NCBI RefSeq assembly: GCF_000685035.1
Contig: NZ_BAYB01000015.1
Coordinates: 1-64,000 of the forward strand
Length of the DNA: 64,000 nucleotides
DNA from: Paraburkholderia ferrariae NBRC 106233
GTDB lineage: Bacteria; Pseudomonadota; Gammaproteobacteria; Burkholderiales; Burkholderiaceae
Reading direction: 5' to 3'
Shown: piece by piece, positions 8,960 to 17,133 of the stretch
How the letters are laid out: each line of letters starts with the position of its first letter
Numbering within the stretch: the stretch's first letter is position 1
Made by a program: the position numbers and the translations under genes
The notes under the pieces: generated by a model
Told to the model about the DNA's origin: nothing
What the model saw: only the letters and a program-made list of their open reading frames with translations
The model's database searches: none

Positions 8960-9277
8960 ATGAACAAGTCTGTCCGCCTGATGCTTGCGAAGGCTGCGTT
9001 CCTCGCGGCCGGCGTTTGCGCCGTTGCCGCGCCGGCTTTTGCTGAGGTTGTCGTCGTCGAGCCGAACATTGCGCCGCCCGCAGAGCGCATCGAAGTGGTG
9101 CCCGCGCCGCGCGTCGGCTATGTCTGGGACAAGGGCCACTGGAAGTGGGATCACGGCCAGTACGTGTGGATCACCGGTCACTGGCAGCGCGAGCGCGTGG
9201 GCTACCACTGGGTGCCGGGCCACTGGGTCGCGCATGGCCCGAACTACCACTGGGTGGATGGCCACTGGGCTGCTTGA
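8960..9277 (+). CDS. Secreted YXWGXW-repeat protein
   Basis: 105 residues from the ATG at 8960, with AAGGGG just upstream; a GTG at 8951 is the alternative. A signal peptide (AFLAAGVCAVAAPAFA) is followed by an acidic/proline segment and about five W-x(2-3)-GHW units such as YVWDKGHWKW and YVWITGHWQR. The family is common in proteobacteria and is predicted to act in the periplasm or cell surface, but its role is unknown. The 11-bp tandem repeat begins in its last codons. Confidence 0.8.
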   Translation: MNKSVRLMLAKAAFLAAGVCAVAAPAFAEVVVVEPNIAPPAERIEVVPAPRVGYVWDKGHWKWDHGQYVWITGHWQRERVGYHWVPGHWVAHGPNYHWVDGHWAA

Positions 9278-9381
9278 TCGTTGCTTGATCGTTGCCTGAG
9301 GGCTGTCTGAGGGTTGACCTGATGGTCGCCCGAAGGCTGCCCGAAGGTCGCACGAAGGTTACACGAAGGTTGCACTACAGG
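9271..9381 (+). repeat. Ten-copy 11-bp imperfect tandem repeat
   Basis: Ten consecutive units start at 9271, 9282, 9293, 9304, 9315, 9327, 9338, 9349, 9360 and 9371. All are 11 bp except the fifth, which is 12. Sequences drift from TGCTTGATCGT through TGCCTGAGGGC to TGCCCGAAGGT and TACACGAAGGT. Unit 1 overlaps the final codons and stop of the YXWGXW gene; the array ends ~30 nt before the next gene's start. Confidence 0.85.
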
Positions 9382-9411
9382 CAGGCAGAATCAGGGAAGG
9401 AGAACAACATC

Positions 9412-9522
9412 ATGAGCAAGAAACTGCTGGCGGTGGCGGCGCTCGCCGTCATTCTGGCCGGCTGCGTGGTCGTGCCGGCGAGGCCGGTCTATTACCGGCC
9501 TGCGCCTGTCGTCATCTACTAG
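9412..9522 (+). CDS. 36-residue micro-lipoprotein
   Basis: Starts at ATG 9412 behind GGAAGGAG (9396-9402 region). The sequence is a lipoprotein signal peptide, KKLLAVAALAVILAGC, with a good lipobox LAGC, leaving a mature peptide of about 20 residues rich in Val, Pro and Tyr (CVVVPARPVYYRPAP). It would be anchored by lipidated Cys in the periplasm. A similar peptide with the same CVVVPA start is found at 12644. Function unknown. Confidence 0.65.
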   Translation: MSKKLLAVAALAVILAGCVVVPARPVYYRPAPVVIY

Positions 9523-9572
9523 GCCGGCTGCTTGACCCCGATGTCAACGGCCTGGCCCGGGCCCGCGGCGCA

Positions 9573-11030
9573 TCAGCGATTGGCGTTCTCGTCCGCTGCT
9601 GCGTTGTCGGGCTCGTTTCGTCTGAGCGGCTCGGGCACCTCGGGTGCCGCGTCCGCGTGGGGCGCGCCGGCGGCTTCCGCGGCTGAGGCCGCTTCGCCCG
9701 ATTCCGCCTGGGGTGCCGCCGCTGGTGCCGGCTGCGGCGCCATATAGCGCAGCGACAGCGTTTCATAGAGCGGCGGCGCGAAGAGGCGCGAAACGCGGCT
9801 TGCGATCAGCGCGGTTGCCATCAGCGAGATCACGAGCGCGTGGCCGTTGATCATCTCCATCACGATGACGAACGACGTGATGGGCGACTGCGTGACCGCC
9901 GCGAGATAACCCACCATGGCCAGCGCGATCAGCATTTGCAGCTCTAGGCTGCCGAATACCATGTGCAGCGCGTTGCCGAAGCCCGCGCCGATCGATAGCG
10001 ACGGCGCGAAGATGCCGCCCGGAATCCCGGGCAGGTAGGACCCCACCATCGACGCCATCTTGAGGAACGGATACGCGAGCGAAAGATGCTCGTGTCCGTC
10101 GAGCAGGCCGCGCGCTTCGGCGTAGCCGCTGCCGAACGTGGTGCCGCCCGAAACCAGCCCGATGAGCGCAATGGCGAGTCCGCAGAGCGCGCCGAACGCG
10201 ACCGGCCGCTCGCTATGCAGTTTGCGCAGCGGCGTGGGAATCCAGCGCGCGGTGTTGAGCAGCAGCCAGCAGAACACGCCGCCGGCGATGCCGGTGACGA
10301 CGGCGGTGAGCACGACGGCCACGGCGAGCAGGTCGGGGAAGTGCGCGCCGATCTGGATCGTGCCGAAGTACGTGTAGTTGCCGTTCACGCCCAGCGCGAT
10401 CACGCCCGCGATGATGATGGTGGTGATCACCACGCCGCTTGCGCGCGCCTCGAAGCTGCGCGTGAGTTCCTCGATGGCGAACACGATGCCGGCGAGCGGC
10501 GTGTTGAACGCGGCGGAGAGTCCGGCGGCCGCGCCGGCCAGCACGAGCTTGCGTTCGATGAGCACGTTCGAGCGCGGATAGAACCGCCGCATGTTGAACA
10601 TGAGCGCGGCGCCGACCTGCACCGTCGGTCCTTCGCGGCCGATCGTGAAGCCGCCGAGTATGCCGAGAAACGACACGGCGATCTTGCCGGCCAGAATGCG
10701 CAGGGTGAGGAGCCGCGCGCCGGATTCGCCGGGCCGCGCGTGGAGCGTGGCGATGACCTGAGGAATACCGCTGCCTTCGGAGCCGCGAAAGAAGGTGCGC
10801 GTGAGCCAGACCGAGGCGGCCGCGACGGCCGGCGTCACGATGAGCGGTAGCCAGACGTGCTCGCGCTGCATGTGCAGGAAGGCGTTGTAGCCCCAGTCGA
10901 TCAGGCGGGCGTAGAACACCGCCACGAGCCCGACCGCGATCGCCCCGAGCCACAGGACGCCGTATTGCCGCCAGAGGCGCCGTGCGCGCCGCACGACGGT
11001 CGGAAAGAGTTCGGGGCTAGCCGTTTGCAT
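9573..11030 (-). CDS. ClC-type chloride channel/antiporter
   Basis: 485 residues from the ATG at 11030 (MQTASPELF). The three selectivity motifs are present in order: GSGIPQV, GREGP with the gating Glu, and GIFAPSL. It has the usual 10-12 hydrophobic segments, ending in an Ala/Pro-rich cytoplasmic tail of ~60 residues without CBS domains. It moves Cl- (or another anion), possibly in exchange for H+, across the inner membrane. A conserved external Glu equivalent to the E. coli proton Glu was not established. It stands alone, divergent from the heptosyltransferase. Confidence 0.92.
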   Translation of the reverse strand: MQTASPELFPTVVRRARRLWRQYGVLWLGAIAVGLVAVFYARLIDWGYNAFLHMQREHVWLPLIVTPAVAAASVWLTRTFFRGSEGSGIPQVIATLHARPGESGARLLTLRILAGKIAVSFLGILGGFTIGREGPTVQVGAALMFNMRRFYPRSNVLIERKLVLAGAAAGLSAAFNTPLAGIVFAIEELTRSFEARASGVVITTIIIAGVIALGVNGNYTYFGTIQIGAHFPDLLAVAVVLTAVVTGIAGGVFCWLLLNTARWIPTPLRKLHSERPVAFGALCGLAIALIGLVSGGTTFGSGYAEARGLLDGHEHLSLAYPFLKMASMVGSYLPGIPGGIFAPSLSIGAGFGNALHMVFGSLELQMLIALAMVGYLAAVTQSPITSFVIVMEMINGHALVISLMATALIASRVSRLFAPPLYETLSLRYMAPQPAPAAAPQAESGEAASAAEAAGAPHADAAPEVPEPLRRNEPDNAAADENANR

Positions 11031-11240
11031 GGGTTTTTCGGGGCGCAAAGACGAAATTATAGCGGCGCTCCTGCATATGGCGGTTTTCAACCGGACAGCA
11101 GCGCTTTCCGGCGGGGACATTTATGTGCGGTAAACAAGGGCCCGATTGAGCGATGGAGCCGCGCGAGGACGGGGCGCCTTCGGGCACCGCCATTCCGTTA
11201 AAATCTCGGGAAAACACATGGAATGCGAGCCGTCAGGACA

Positions 11241-12245
11241 ATGAAACGGTTTTTGATTATCAAGGTGACCTCGCTGGGCGACATCGTCGAGGCGTTGCCG
11301 GTCGTGGCCGACATACAGCGTGAATTCCCGGGCGCCAAGGTGGACTGGGCCTCGGACGAGCTGTTTGCCGATATCGTGCGCTGGAATGGCGGCGTCGATC
11401 GTGTGCTCTATGCGCCGCTGCGCCGCTTCAAGAAAACCCGCAGCTGGGCCGACCTGAAGGCGATTGCCGCGTCGATCGGCGAACTGCGCGCCGAACGCTA
11501 CGACGCCGTGATCGACATTCACGGGGTGTATAAAAGCGCGATCATCGCGTGGCTTGCGCGCTCGAAGCGGCGCTTCGGCTATCTCGCCCAGGATCTCGGC
11601 GAACGCGGTGCCGCATTCGCGTACAACGGCCGCTTCGGACCGCGTCCGAAGTGCGACGCGTGGCTCGGCATGCGCATCAGCACGGGCGAGGCGCTCGGCT
11701 ACGCGGTCGATACGCCGCCCGACTTCAACATGAAGATTCCGCGCGACGGGACGGCCTTGCCCGCTCCGCAGGCGCCGACCGCGCTGATCTTCCATGCGAC
11801 GTCCAAGGACGACAAGAAGTGGCCCGTCGAGCACTGGGGCGAACTGTGCCGCGATCTGCAGACGCGCGGCCTGCGCATCGAACTGCCGTGGGGCTCGGAT
11901 GCCGAACGCGACACGGCCAATGAAATCGCCGCGCTCGTGCCGGGAGCGGTGGTGCTGCCGCGCCTCACCGTTGCGCAGGTGGCGCAGCGCATCGAAGACG
12001 TTGCGCTCGTGGTCGGCACCGATACGGGCTTCGTCCATCTGGCTCACGCGCTGCTCAAGCCGACCGTGATGATCTTCGTCGCCACGCCCGCTGTGCACCT
12101 CGGCGTGCGGGCGCCGGGGCGCTCGATATCGGTGGGCGACGGGCAGCACGTGCCCCCTGTGCAAGTCGCAATCGATGCGGTCAGCGCCGTTTATCCGCCG
12201 CGCACGGGGGCCGCGTCGCAAGACGCGGCAACTTCGGCTGCCTGA
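11241..12245 (+). CDS. waaC: LPS heptosyltransferase I (GT9 family)
   Basis: 334 residues from ATG 11241 (MKRFLIIKVTSLGDIVEALP); ATG 11223 would add six residues and cannot be excluded because neither has a strong ribosome site. The N-terminal IIKVTSLGDIV and the C-terminal VVGTDTGFVHLAHAL motifs are those of ADP-heptose:LPS heptosyltransferases. It adds the first L-glycero-D-manno-heptose to Kdo on lipid A at the inner face of the cytoplasmic membrane. WaaC rather than WaaF is inferred from overall resemblance. Confidence 0.85.
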   Translation: MKRFLIIKVTSLGDIVEALPVVADIQREFPGAKVDWASDELFADIVRWNGGVDRVLYAPLRRFKKTRSWADLKAIAASIGELRAERYDAVIDIHGVYKSAIIAWLARSKRRFGYLAQDLGERGAAFAYNGRFGPRPKCDAWLGMRISTGEALGYAVDTPPDFNMKIPRDGTALPAPQAPTALIFHATSKDDKKWPVEHWGELCRDLQTRGLRIELPWGSDAERDTANEIAALVPGAVVLPRLTVAQVAQRIEDVALVVGTDTGFVHLAHALLKPTVMIFVATPAVHLGVRAPGRSISVGDGQHVPPVQVAIDAVSAVYPPRTGAASQDAATSAA

Positions 12246-12643
12246 CCGGCAGCCGGTTCATCTATCTGAACGAACGAGGGCTTCGCGCGCAGGCGGCAGG
12301 CGCCGCACGCGTGCGAAGCCACTTCGGACCTCCCTTGCTGGTCGATACCCGACCGACACCCCGCGCACATTTTTCCGTCACGTCTGCGCCACGTCCGTTT
12401 ACACGTTTGTTAAAAGTGTCGCCGCGAGTTGGCTCGTTGTTGAGCCGTTGTTGACGCATTCGCCACGGGCGCGGCGGCGCGGCACGGAAAGGCCCGTTGC
12501 GTGTAACACGTGCCACACCGCTACTTACAAATTGCAACGCCTCGCACAGACGCCGTCGTGTTCAATCTGAATCGTCAGGACGCCGCACAGGGACGAGCCC
12601 AAAGCGCACCGGACAACAGACATTGACTCGACGGGAGAATGAA
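12246..12643. other. Intergenic region before the 40-residue lipoprotein
   Basis: About 400 bp without a supported gene. Frames that cross it lack ribosome sites and known motifs. No clear terminator was seen after the heptosyltransferase gene. The promoter of the small lipoprotein must lie in the 3' part, but I could not pick one with confidence. Confidence 0.3.
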
Positions 12644-12766
12644 GTGAAACGACTGACGCTTACCCTCATTGCAGGTGCACTGCTCGCGGCGGCGCTGGGC
12701 GGATGCGTCGTGGTGCCGGCCGGAGGCTACTACGGCGGCGGCTACCATCACGGCTACTACTACTAA
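12644..12766 (+). CDS. 40-residue Gly/Tyr-rich micro-lipoprotein
   Basis: GTG start at 12644 with GGGAGA about 6 nt upstream. A lipoprotein signal, LTLIAGALLAAALGGC, precedes a mature part of 20 residues beginning CVVVPAGGYYGGGYHHGYYY, rich in Gly, Tyr and His. It shares signal, lipobox position and the CVVVPA start with the peptide at 9412. Function is unknown; the His-rich tail could bind metal, which is speculation. Confidence 0.6.
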   Translation: MKRLTLTLIAGALLAAALGGCVVVPAGGYYGGGYHHGYYY

Positions 12767-12814
12767 CCGGTCGGGAGAGTGAAGGCGGCATGTGCGCCGC
12801 CAGCAGAAAGCCGT

Positions 12815-12994
12815 TCAGGCAAAGAGTATTTCGAGGGCGACCACCGCCGCGATGGCAGCGGCATTCGCGGCAACCGCCTCGATCAGGACGGCACGCCAGC
12901 TCGCTGTGCGCAGGCGAAAGGCCAGCAGCAGCGCAATGCCCAGCGCGAGGGCGATCATCAGGACGACATCGGCGTTGCTCAGATGAAGGTTCAT
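12815..12994 (-). CDS. Small hydrophobic membrane protein
   Basis: 59 residues from ATG 12994. Two hydrophobic segments (ADVVLMIALALGIALLLAF and a C-terminal Ala/Val/Ile-rich stretch) are separated by RLRTASWRAVLIEA, consistent with a two-pass inner-membrane protein. No family recognised. It points toward the small lipoprotein gene; the bidirectional terminator at 13104-13141 separates it from the transporter. Confidence 0.5.
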   Translation of the reverse strand: MNLHLSNADVVLMIALALGIALLLAFRLRTASWRAVLIEAVAANAAAIAAVVALEILFA

Positions 12995-13103
12995 CGTTGG
13001 CTCCGTGGATGGGCAGAGCAATCGGGCAGAGCAGTGGGGCTGACCGGAAATGCTGACCTGGTGCTTCGAGTATAGTCAGGTGCCGCTTGCGCTCAAAGTG
13101 GAC

Positions 13104-13141
13104 AAAAAAAGCGGAGACCGCGTCGCGGCCTCCGCTTTTTT
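13104..13141. terminator. Bidirectional rho-independent terminator
   Basis: AAAAAAGCGGAG and CTCCGCTTTTTT flank an inner CCGCG/CGCGG stem. It has a T-run on both strands and lies just after the stop of the minus-strand transporter at 13163, so it should end that transcript. Confidence 0.85.
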
Positions 13142-13162
13142 CATGGGCCGAAGCCGCGCGTT

Positions 13163-14476
13163 TTACATCAGCTTGGTGTGGCGCGTCTCGCGCATGCACA
13201 GGACACCGAACAGGCTGACCGCGGCCGCAATCGACACATAGGCGCCCACCCACGACAGGCCGCCGCGCGCTGCGAGCACCTGGGCGATATACGGCGCCAC
13301 CGAAGCGCCGAGGATGCCGCCCAGGTTGTACGCCACGCCGGCGCCGGTATAGCGCACGCTGGTGGGGAAGAGTTCGGGCAGGAGCGCGCCCATCGGCGCG
13401 AAGGTGGCGCCCATCAGGAACAGTTCGATCACGAGGAAGAGCAGCACGAGCGGCAGTGAGCCGCTGCCGAGCAGCGGCTCCATCGTGAAGCCCGAAGCGA
13501 TGGCGGCGATGCAGCCGACGATCAGCACGGGCTTGCGTCCGAAGCGGTCGCTCGCCCAGGCCGAGAGCGGCGTGGCGAGGCCCATGAACACCACCGCGAT
13601 GCACAGCATGCCGAGGAAGGTCGGACGCGCAATGTGCAGCGCCGTCACGCCGTGCGAGAGCGAGAACACCGTGGCGTTGTAGAAGAGCGTGTAGCAGACC
13701 ACCATCGCGAGCGCGCCGAGCAGCGTCGGCTGCCAGTGCTTCGCGAGGAGCGTCGCGACCGGCACGCGCACGCGTTCTTCGCGTTCGACGGCGGCCTTGA
13801 ACGCGGGCGTTTCGGCGATCTTCAGGCGCACGTAAAGACCCAGTGCGACGAGCACCGCCGAGACGATGAACGGTACGCGCCAGCCCCAGTCGCGGAACTG
13901 CTGGTCGGAGAGCGTCGAAGCGAGACCGAAGAAGAGGCCGTTCGAAGCGAGGAAGCCTACCGACGGGCCGAGTTGCGGGAACATCCCGAACCAGCCGCGC
14001 TTGCCCTCTGGCGCGTATTCGGTGGCGAGCAGCGCGGCGCCGCCCCATTCTCCGCCCAGACCGATCCCCTGGCCGAAGCGCAGGACGCACAGCAGGATCG
14101 GCGCGAGGCTGCCGATCGCGTCGTAGCCGGGCACGAAGCCGATCAGCGTGGTCGAGAGCCCCATCACGAGCAGCGACGCGACGAGCGTCGATTTGCGGCC
14201 GATGCGGTCGCCGAAGTGGCCGAACAGGAACGAGCCGATGGGCCGCGCGACGAACGCCAGGCCAAACGTGACGAACGCCGAAAGCGCCTGGGCCGTGGCC
14301 GAGCCGTGCGGAAAGAATACCGGGCCGATCACGAGCGCGGCGGCCGTTGCGTACACATAGAAGTCGTAGAACTCGATCGCGGTGCCGATGAAGCTCGCGA
14401 AGATCACGCGTGAGGTGCGCGTTGGCGCCGCGTCGGACTGATCGGCGCGCGCGGGCGAAATCGGGGAGGTGGACAT
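13163..14476 (-). CDS. MFS transporter, metabolite:H+ symporter (MHS) type
   Basis: 437 residues from ATG 14476, with GGAGA 7 nt upstream. Twelve hydrophobic segments, with the N-terminal signature ASFIGTAIEFYDFYVYATAA and the loop GDRIGRKSTL, place it in the MHS family (ShiA, ProP, YhjE relatives). It imports a small acid or osmolyte with protons; the substrate cannot be told. Its upstream region holds a perfect 8-bp inverted repeat that may be an operator. Confidence 0.88.
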   Translation of the reverse strand: MSTSPISPARADQSDAAPTRTSRVIFASFIGTAIEFYDFYVYATAAALVIGPVFFPHGSATAQALSAFVTFGLAFVARPIGSFLFGHFGDRIGRKSTLVASLLVMGLSTTLIGFVPGYDAIGSLAPILLCVLRFGQGIGLGGEWGGAALLATEYAPEGKRGWFGMFPQLGPSVGFLASNGLFFGLASTLSDQQFRDWGWRVPFIVSAVLVALGLYVRLKIAETPAFKAAVEREERVRVPVATLLAKHWQPTLLGALAMVVCYTLFYNATVFSLSHGVTALHIARPTFLGMLCIAVVFMGLATPLSAWASDRFGRKPVLIVGCIAAIASGFTMEPLLGSGSLPLVLLFLVIELFLMGATFAPMGALLPELFPTSVRYTGAGVAYNLGGILGASVAPYIAQVLAARGGLSWVGAYVSIAAAVSLFGVLCMRETRHTKLM

Positions 14477-14613
14477 CGTCGGGTCTCCAGTCGTTGTGAC
14501 GCGCGTCGTCGCCCAGGGGCGTCGCGCGGGTCTTTGTACGGGGTGCGGGCGAGAGCCGGGCATCCCGATGTCTGTTGGCGGTTTTTTGCTGGCCGCGGCC
14601 GGCGGACCGGCCA

Positions 14614-14633
14614 CGATGCATCAGTATGCATCG
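14614..14633. promoter_or_regulatory. Palindromic candidate operator upstream of the MHS transporter
   Basis: CGATGCAT-CAGT-ATGCATCG: perfect 8-bp arms with a 4-bp spacer, 138 bp upstream of the transporter start. The rest of the 14477-14929 gap (~450 bp) holds no supported gene. A repressor or activator site is inferred only from symmetry and position. Confidence 0.35.
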
Positions 14634-14929
14634 CGCGGGCCCGGCCTGGGCGGGTGCGATTCGACCGGCGCGGCTGCGCGAGGATGGGCGCAGCGGCGTG
14701 CCGAACGGTCCCGAGCGGTGCTGAACGGTGCCGTGGGGCAGGCGCGGTCGGTATCCGTCGAGGCGGGCGGGTGGCGCGCATCGGCGGACGAAGCCGGGCG
14801 GAGCCGGCAGGGGATAGCGGAAAATTATAACGACCGTGCGGCGTGCGCAGCAAGGCAGTGGAAAGCTCGGCCAGGGCGGCCTGTTAGCTGTTCAGCCGGT
14901 TGGCCAGCCGAGGTGCCGGATCGACGGGC

Positions 14930-15442
14930 TCAGTCGAAGTTTTGCGCCTGCGGCGAAGCGAGCGTGCGCAACTGGAATTTGCCGTTGTCGTTGAAGAGCC
15001 AGTCTTCGAACAATTCGAGCTGGCCCGCCGAATTGAGCAGCCGCGAGGGCGGGGGAGGCAGCGGCGCCGCGCGGCGCAGCGTCGAGAGCGCGGTGGCTTC
15101 GGCTTCGTCGTCGCCGTTGGTGCGATAGACCGACGACTTCACGACCTGCCCGCGGCGATCCACGACGAAGGACACGACGACGAGCGAGCGCAGCATCGCC
15201 TGCGGCGTGCCATGCAGGATATACGAGGGATTGCGCTCGACAATGCGCTGCGCCACGGAGGTCCGGTACTGGTCGAGCGTGTTGCTGTTGATCGCTTCGG
15301 AAGGGATGATCAGGAGCGGGCGCTGCGGCGGCGTGATCGTGCAGGCGCTTGCGAACAACAGGGGCAAAGCGAAACCCAGGCGCCGCAGCACGACGGCGCA
15401 CGACGCGACAGGACCGCTCGGCAGGCAGGCGCGGATGAGCAT
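14930..15442 (-). CDS. TonB C-terminal domain lipoprotein
   Basis: 170 residues. A signal region ends in a lipobox-like FASAC, giving an anchored periplasmic protein. Residues ~85-140 match the TonB_C fold: MLRSLVVVSFVVDRRGQVVK followed by SSVYRTNGDDEAEATALSTL and a Pro-rich edge. It lacks the long Pro/Lys span of a true TonB, so direct energy transduction is doubtful; it belongs to the broad 'energy transducer TonB' family of small Burkholderia proteins. The start may be a later in-frame codon. Confidence 0.7.
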   Translation of the reverse strand: MLIRACLPSGPVASCAVVLRRLGFALPLLFASACTITPPQRPLLIIPSEAINSNTLDQYRTSVAQRIVERNPSYILHGTPQAMLRSLVVVSFVVDRRGQVVKSSVYRTNGDDEAEATALSTLRRAAPLPPPPSRLLNSAGQLELFEDWLFNDNGKFQLRTLASPQAQNFD

Positions 15443-15555
15443 GGTCGAACAAGCCCGGAGGCGAGACCAGATTCGAGCTTAGTCGAAACGCTCGCGGATG
15501 CAATCCAAAGAGACCCGCGCCGTGCGGGGAAGGCGTAACCGGAACGGCTTACGGC

Positions 15556-15768
15556 TTACTCAACCGGGAATTGCGCGCACGGATCGGCGGCAACGGTTGC
15601 GCAGGCATACGAGTATTCGCCGCTCTTCAGGAACAGGTCCTTGCCCACCTGGAAGTTTTGACGAAAATCGGGCGAGCTTTCCCAGGCGATGTAGCCCGAG
15701 CACATCACGGCAGACAGAACGACCAGCGAAAAGGCGATTTTTTCGAGAACTTGGTAACGGTGCGGCAT
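15556..15768 (-). CDS. Small single-pass membrane protein
   Basis: 70 residues from ATG 15768 (MPHRYQVLEKIAF). One hydrophobic span (FSLVVLSAVMCSGYIAW) then a polar C-terminal part with two Cys (YACATVAADPC). Topology suggests the C-terminus outside the cytoplasm, where the cysteines could form a disulfide. No family recognised. Confidence 0.55.
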   Translation of the reverse strand: MPHRYQVLEKIAFSLVVLSAVMCSGYIAWESSPDFRQNFQVGKDLFLKSGEYSYACATVAADPCAQFPVE

Positions 15769-15940
15769 GGTGGCGATTTCCCTCAACAACCGGGATTTTA
15801 TCGCAATACTAGGGTTTTTACCTAGTTATCTGGCGCCTCGCTGTTTTTATATGGCCCTGTTTCGCTTGAGGGTGCGCGGTTGAGGCGGGAATGCGGGCTT
15901 TCTCGGCGTTCCACGAAAGCCCGCACTGGGTCGCGAGGCG

Positions 15941-16531
15941 TCAGAACATCGGGTGGGTATCCGGATAGAGCGCCGTGCGCAGCGCGAAGCCGCCCAGCAC
16001 GACGAAGATGACGGCGGCGAGGATATGCACGGCTTTGGTCGGCAGACGGTCGGCGAACTTGTGCCCGAGGTAAATGACGGGGACGTTGGCGAGCATCATG
16101 CCGAGCGTGGTGCCCGCCACCACGCCGAAGAACTCGTGAAAGCGCGCGGCGAGGGCAACGGTCACGACCTGCGTCTTGTCGCCCATTTCGGCGAGGAAGA
16201 AGGTCAGCACGGTGGTGCCGAACACCCCCATCGGACGTTGGGTCGCGACGGCATCGGCTTCGTCGAGCTTGTCGGGAATGAGAATCCAGACCGCCATCAG
16301 CGCGAACGAGGCCACCACAGCCCAGTTCATGACCTTGGGATCGATCACGCCCGCGAGCCAGGCGCCCAACGCACCCGAGCAGGCGTGATTGACCAGCGTG
16401 GCGACGAACACGCCGAGCACGATGGGAATGGGCTTGCGGTAACGGGCTGCGAGTACGAGCGAGAGCAACTGCGTCTTGTCGCCGATTTCGGCCAGGCCGA
16501 CGACGCTGGTCGAGACGAGAAAGGATTCCAT
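15941..16531 (-). CDS. GDT1/UPF0016 (TMEM165-type) cation transporter, probable manganese exporter
   Basis: 196 residues from ATG 16531. Two copies of the family signature E-x-G-D-K are present: AEIGDKTQLLSLVLAARYRK near residue 15 and AEMGDKTQVVTVALAARF in the second half, within six hydrophobic segments. Bacterial members export Mn2+ across the inner membrane. The gene follows a yybP-ykoY riboswitch, which senses Mn2+, supporting manganese efflux as the role (often called mntX). Confidence 0.92.
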   Translation of the reverse strand: MESFLVSTSVVGLAEIGDKTQLLSLVLAARYRKPIPIVLGVFVATLVNHACSGALGAWLAGVIDPKVMNWAVVASFALMAVWILIPDKLDEADAVATQRPMGVFGTTVLTFFLAEMGDKTQVVTVALAARFHEFFGVVAGTTLGMMLANVPVIYLGHKFADRLPTKAVHILAAVIFVVLGGFALRTALYPDTHPMF

Positions 16532-16604
16532 GGGGTTTTCTTGTAACCGGGCCGCACAGTCAGCACGCGATGACACACAACCCCGCGACCCGGCCAGGTG
16601 GGGA

Positions 16605-16726
16605 TGTACGTCATCGGTCTTGCCAGGCTTGTGCTGCGCACGCCATGCCGCCCGAAGGCCGGCAAGTATGTTGACGTGCGCCTCCGGACCTTGCGTCCGG
16701 AGCGGCTACTCCCCGAAGATTGGGGC
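16605..16726 (-). promoter_or_regulatory. yybP-ykoY manganese riboswitch
   Basis: On the minus strand the leader contains the conserved elements in order: CGGGGAGTAGCCGC near 16712-16700, ACGTCAACATACTTG at ~16676-16662, and CCTGGCAAGACCGATG at ~16627-16612. A GGACGCAAGGTCC hairpin sits between the first two. This is the yybP-ykoY pattern, which binds Mn2+ and turns expression on. It lies in the 5' leader of the GDT1 gene, its usual partner. Boundaries are approximate; a GC-rich hairpin nearer the gene is a likely expression platform. Confidence 0.88.
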
Positions 16727-16727
16727 G

Positions 16728-16757
16728 ATTATAAAAGCATTGCAGCGGGGGAGGCAA
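16728..16757 (-). promoter_or_regulatory. Promoter of the riboswitch-GDT1 transcript
   Basis: TATAAT (minus strand, 16728-16733) with TTGCCT 18 bp upstream (16752-16757), directly before the riboswitch aptamer. The -10 is perfect; the -35 is a partial match. Confidence 0.55.
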
Positions 16758-16878
16758 CCCTTCGGGGGAGCCGGCGTGCTTGCGGCGTGCCGGGGCGCCG
16801 CGCGTTGAATTCCGTGCTGCGGGCGTTTGACTGTCCGGAGAACACGACATATGTCGTCCATGTGAAGGGAAAACCGAT

Positions 16879-17133
16879 ATGAGTGCAACGGCCGTTTGCA
16901 CTGCTGCGGTTATTGCTCTTGCCGTATTGACGGCGGCAGTGGGCATTTACGCCGCCCGGTTATGGCACCTCGCGAGCATGATGGCGGTGCGTTCTCTGTA
17001 TGTGGACGTGGGAACCATCGAGCCTCCCGGCGACGAAGGCGCTCAGGCGACATTGTGGCCAGACAGAATGATCTTTCGGGCACAGATGAAGCAGCGAACC
17101 GCACAGCGGAGAGCATGCACGCCCTACTGGTGA
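16879..17133 (+). CDS. Doubtful small membrane protein
   Basis: 84 residues from ATG 16879 with AAGGGA about 8 nt upstream. An N-terminal hydrophobic segment (ATAVCTAAVIALAVLTAAVG) suggests a membrane anchor; the rest is polar with no recognised motif. It points away from the riboswitch. A real but unknown gene or a chance frame are both possible. Confidence 0.35.
   Translation: MSATAVCTAAVIALAVLTAAVGIYAARLWHLASMMAVRSLYVDVGTIEPPGDEGAQATLWPDRMIFRAQMKQRTAQRRACTPYW

Noticed and set aside
11121-12221. 366-residue minus-strand open frame across the heptosyltransferase gene
   Set aside because: Arg/His/Asp-rich shadow typical of the reverse strand of GC-rich genes; the plus-strand frame has clear GT9 motifs.
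12666-14621. 651-residue minus-strand frame overlapping the MHS transporter
   Set aside because: Arg-rich shadow; the 437-residue frame has the MFS signature and a good ribosome site.
14477-14929. Additional gene between the MHS transporter and the TonB-C lipoprotein
   Set aside because: Open frames exist on both strands but lack ribosome sites, families or coding composition.
16598-16882. 94-residue plus-strand frame over the riboswitch region
   Set aside because: Lies antisense to the yybP-ykoY aptamer, whose conserved bases explain the sequence; no ribosome site or family.
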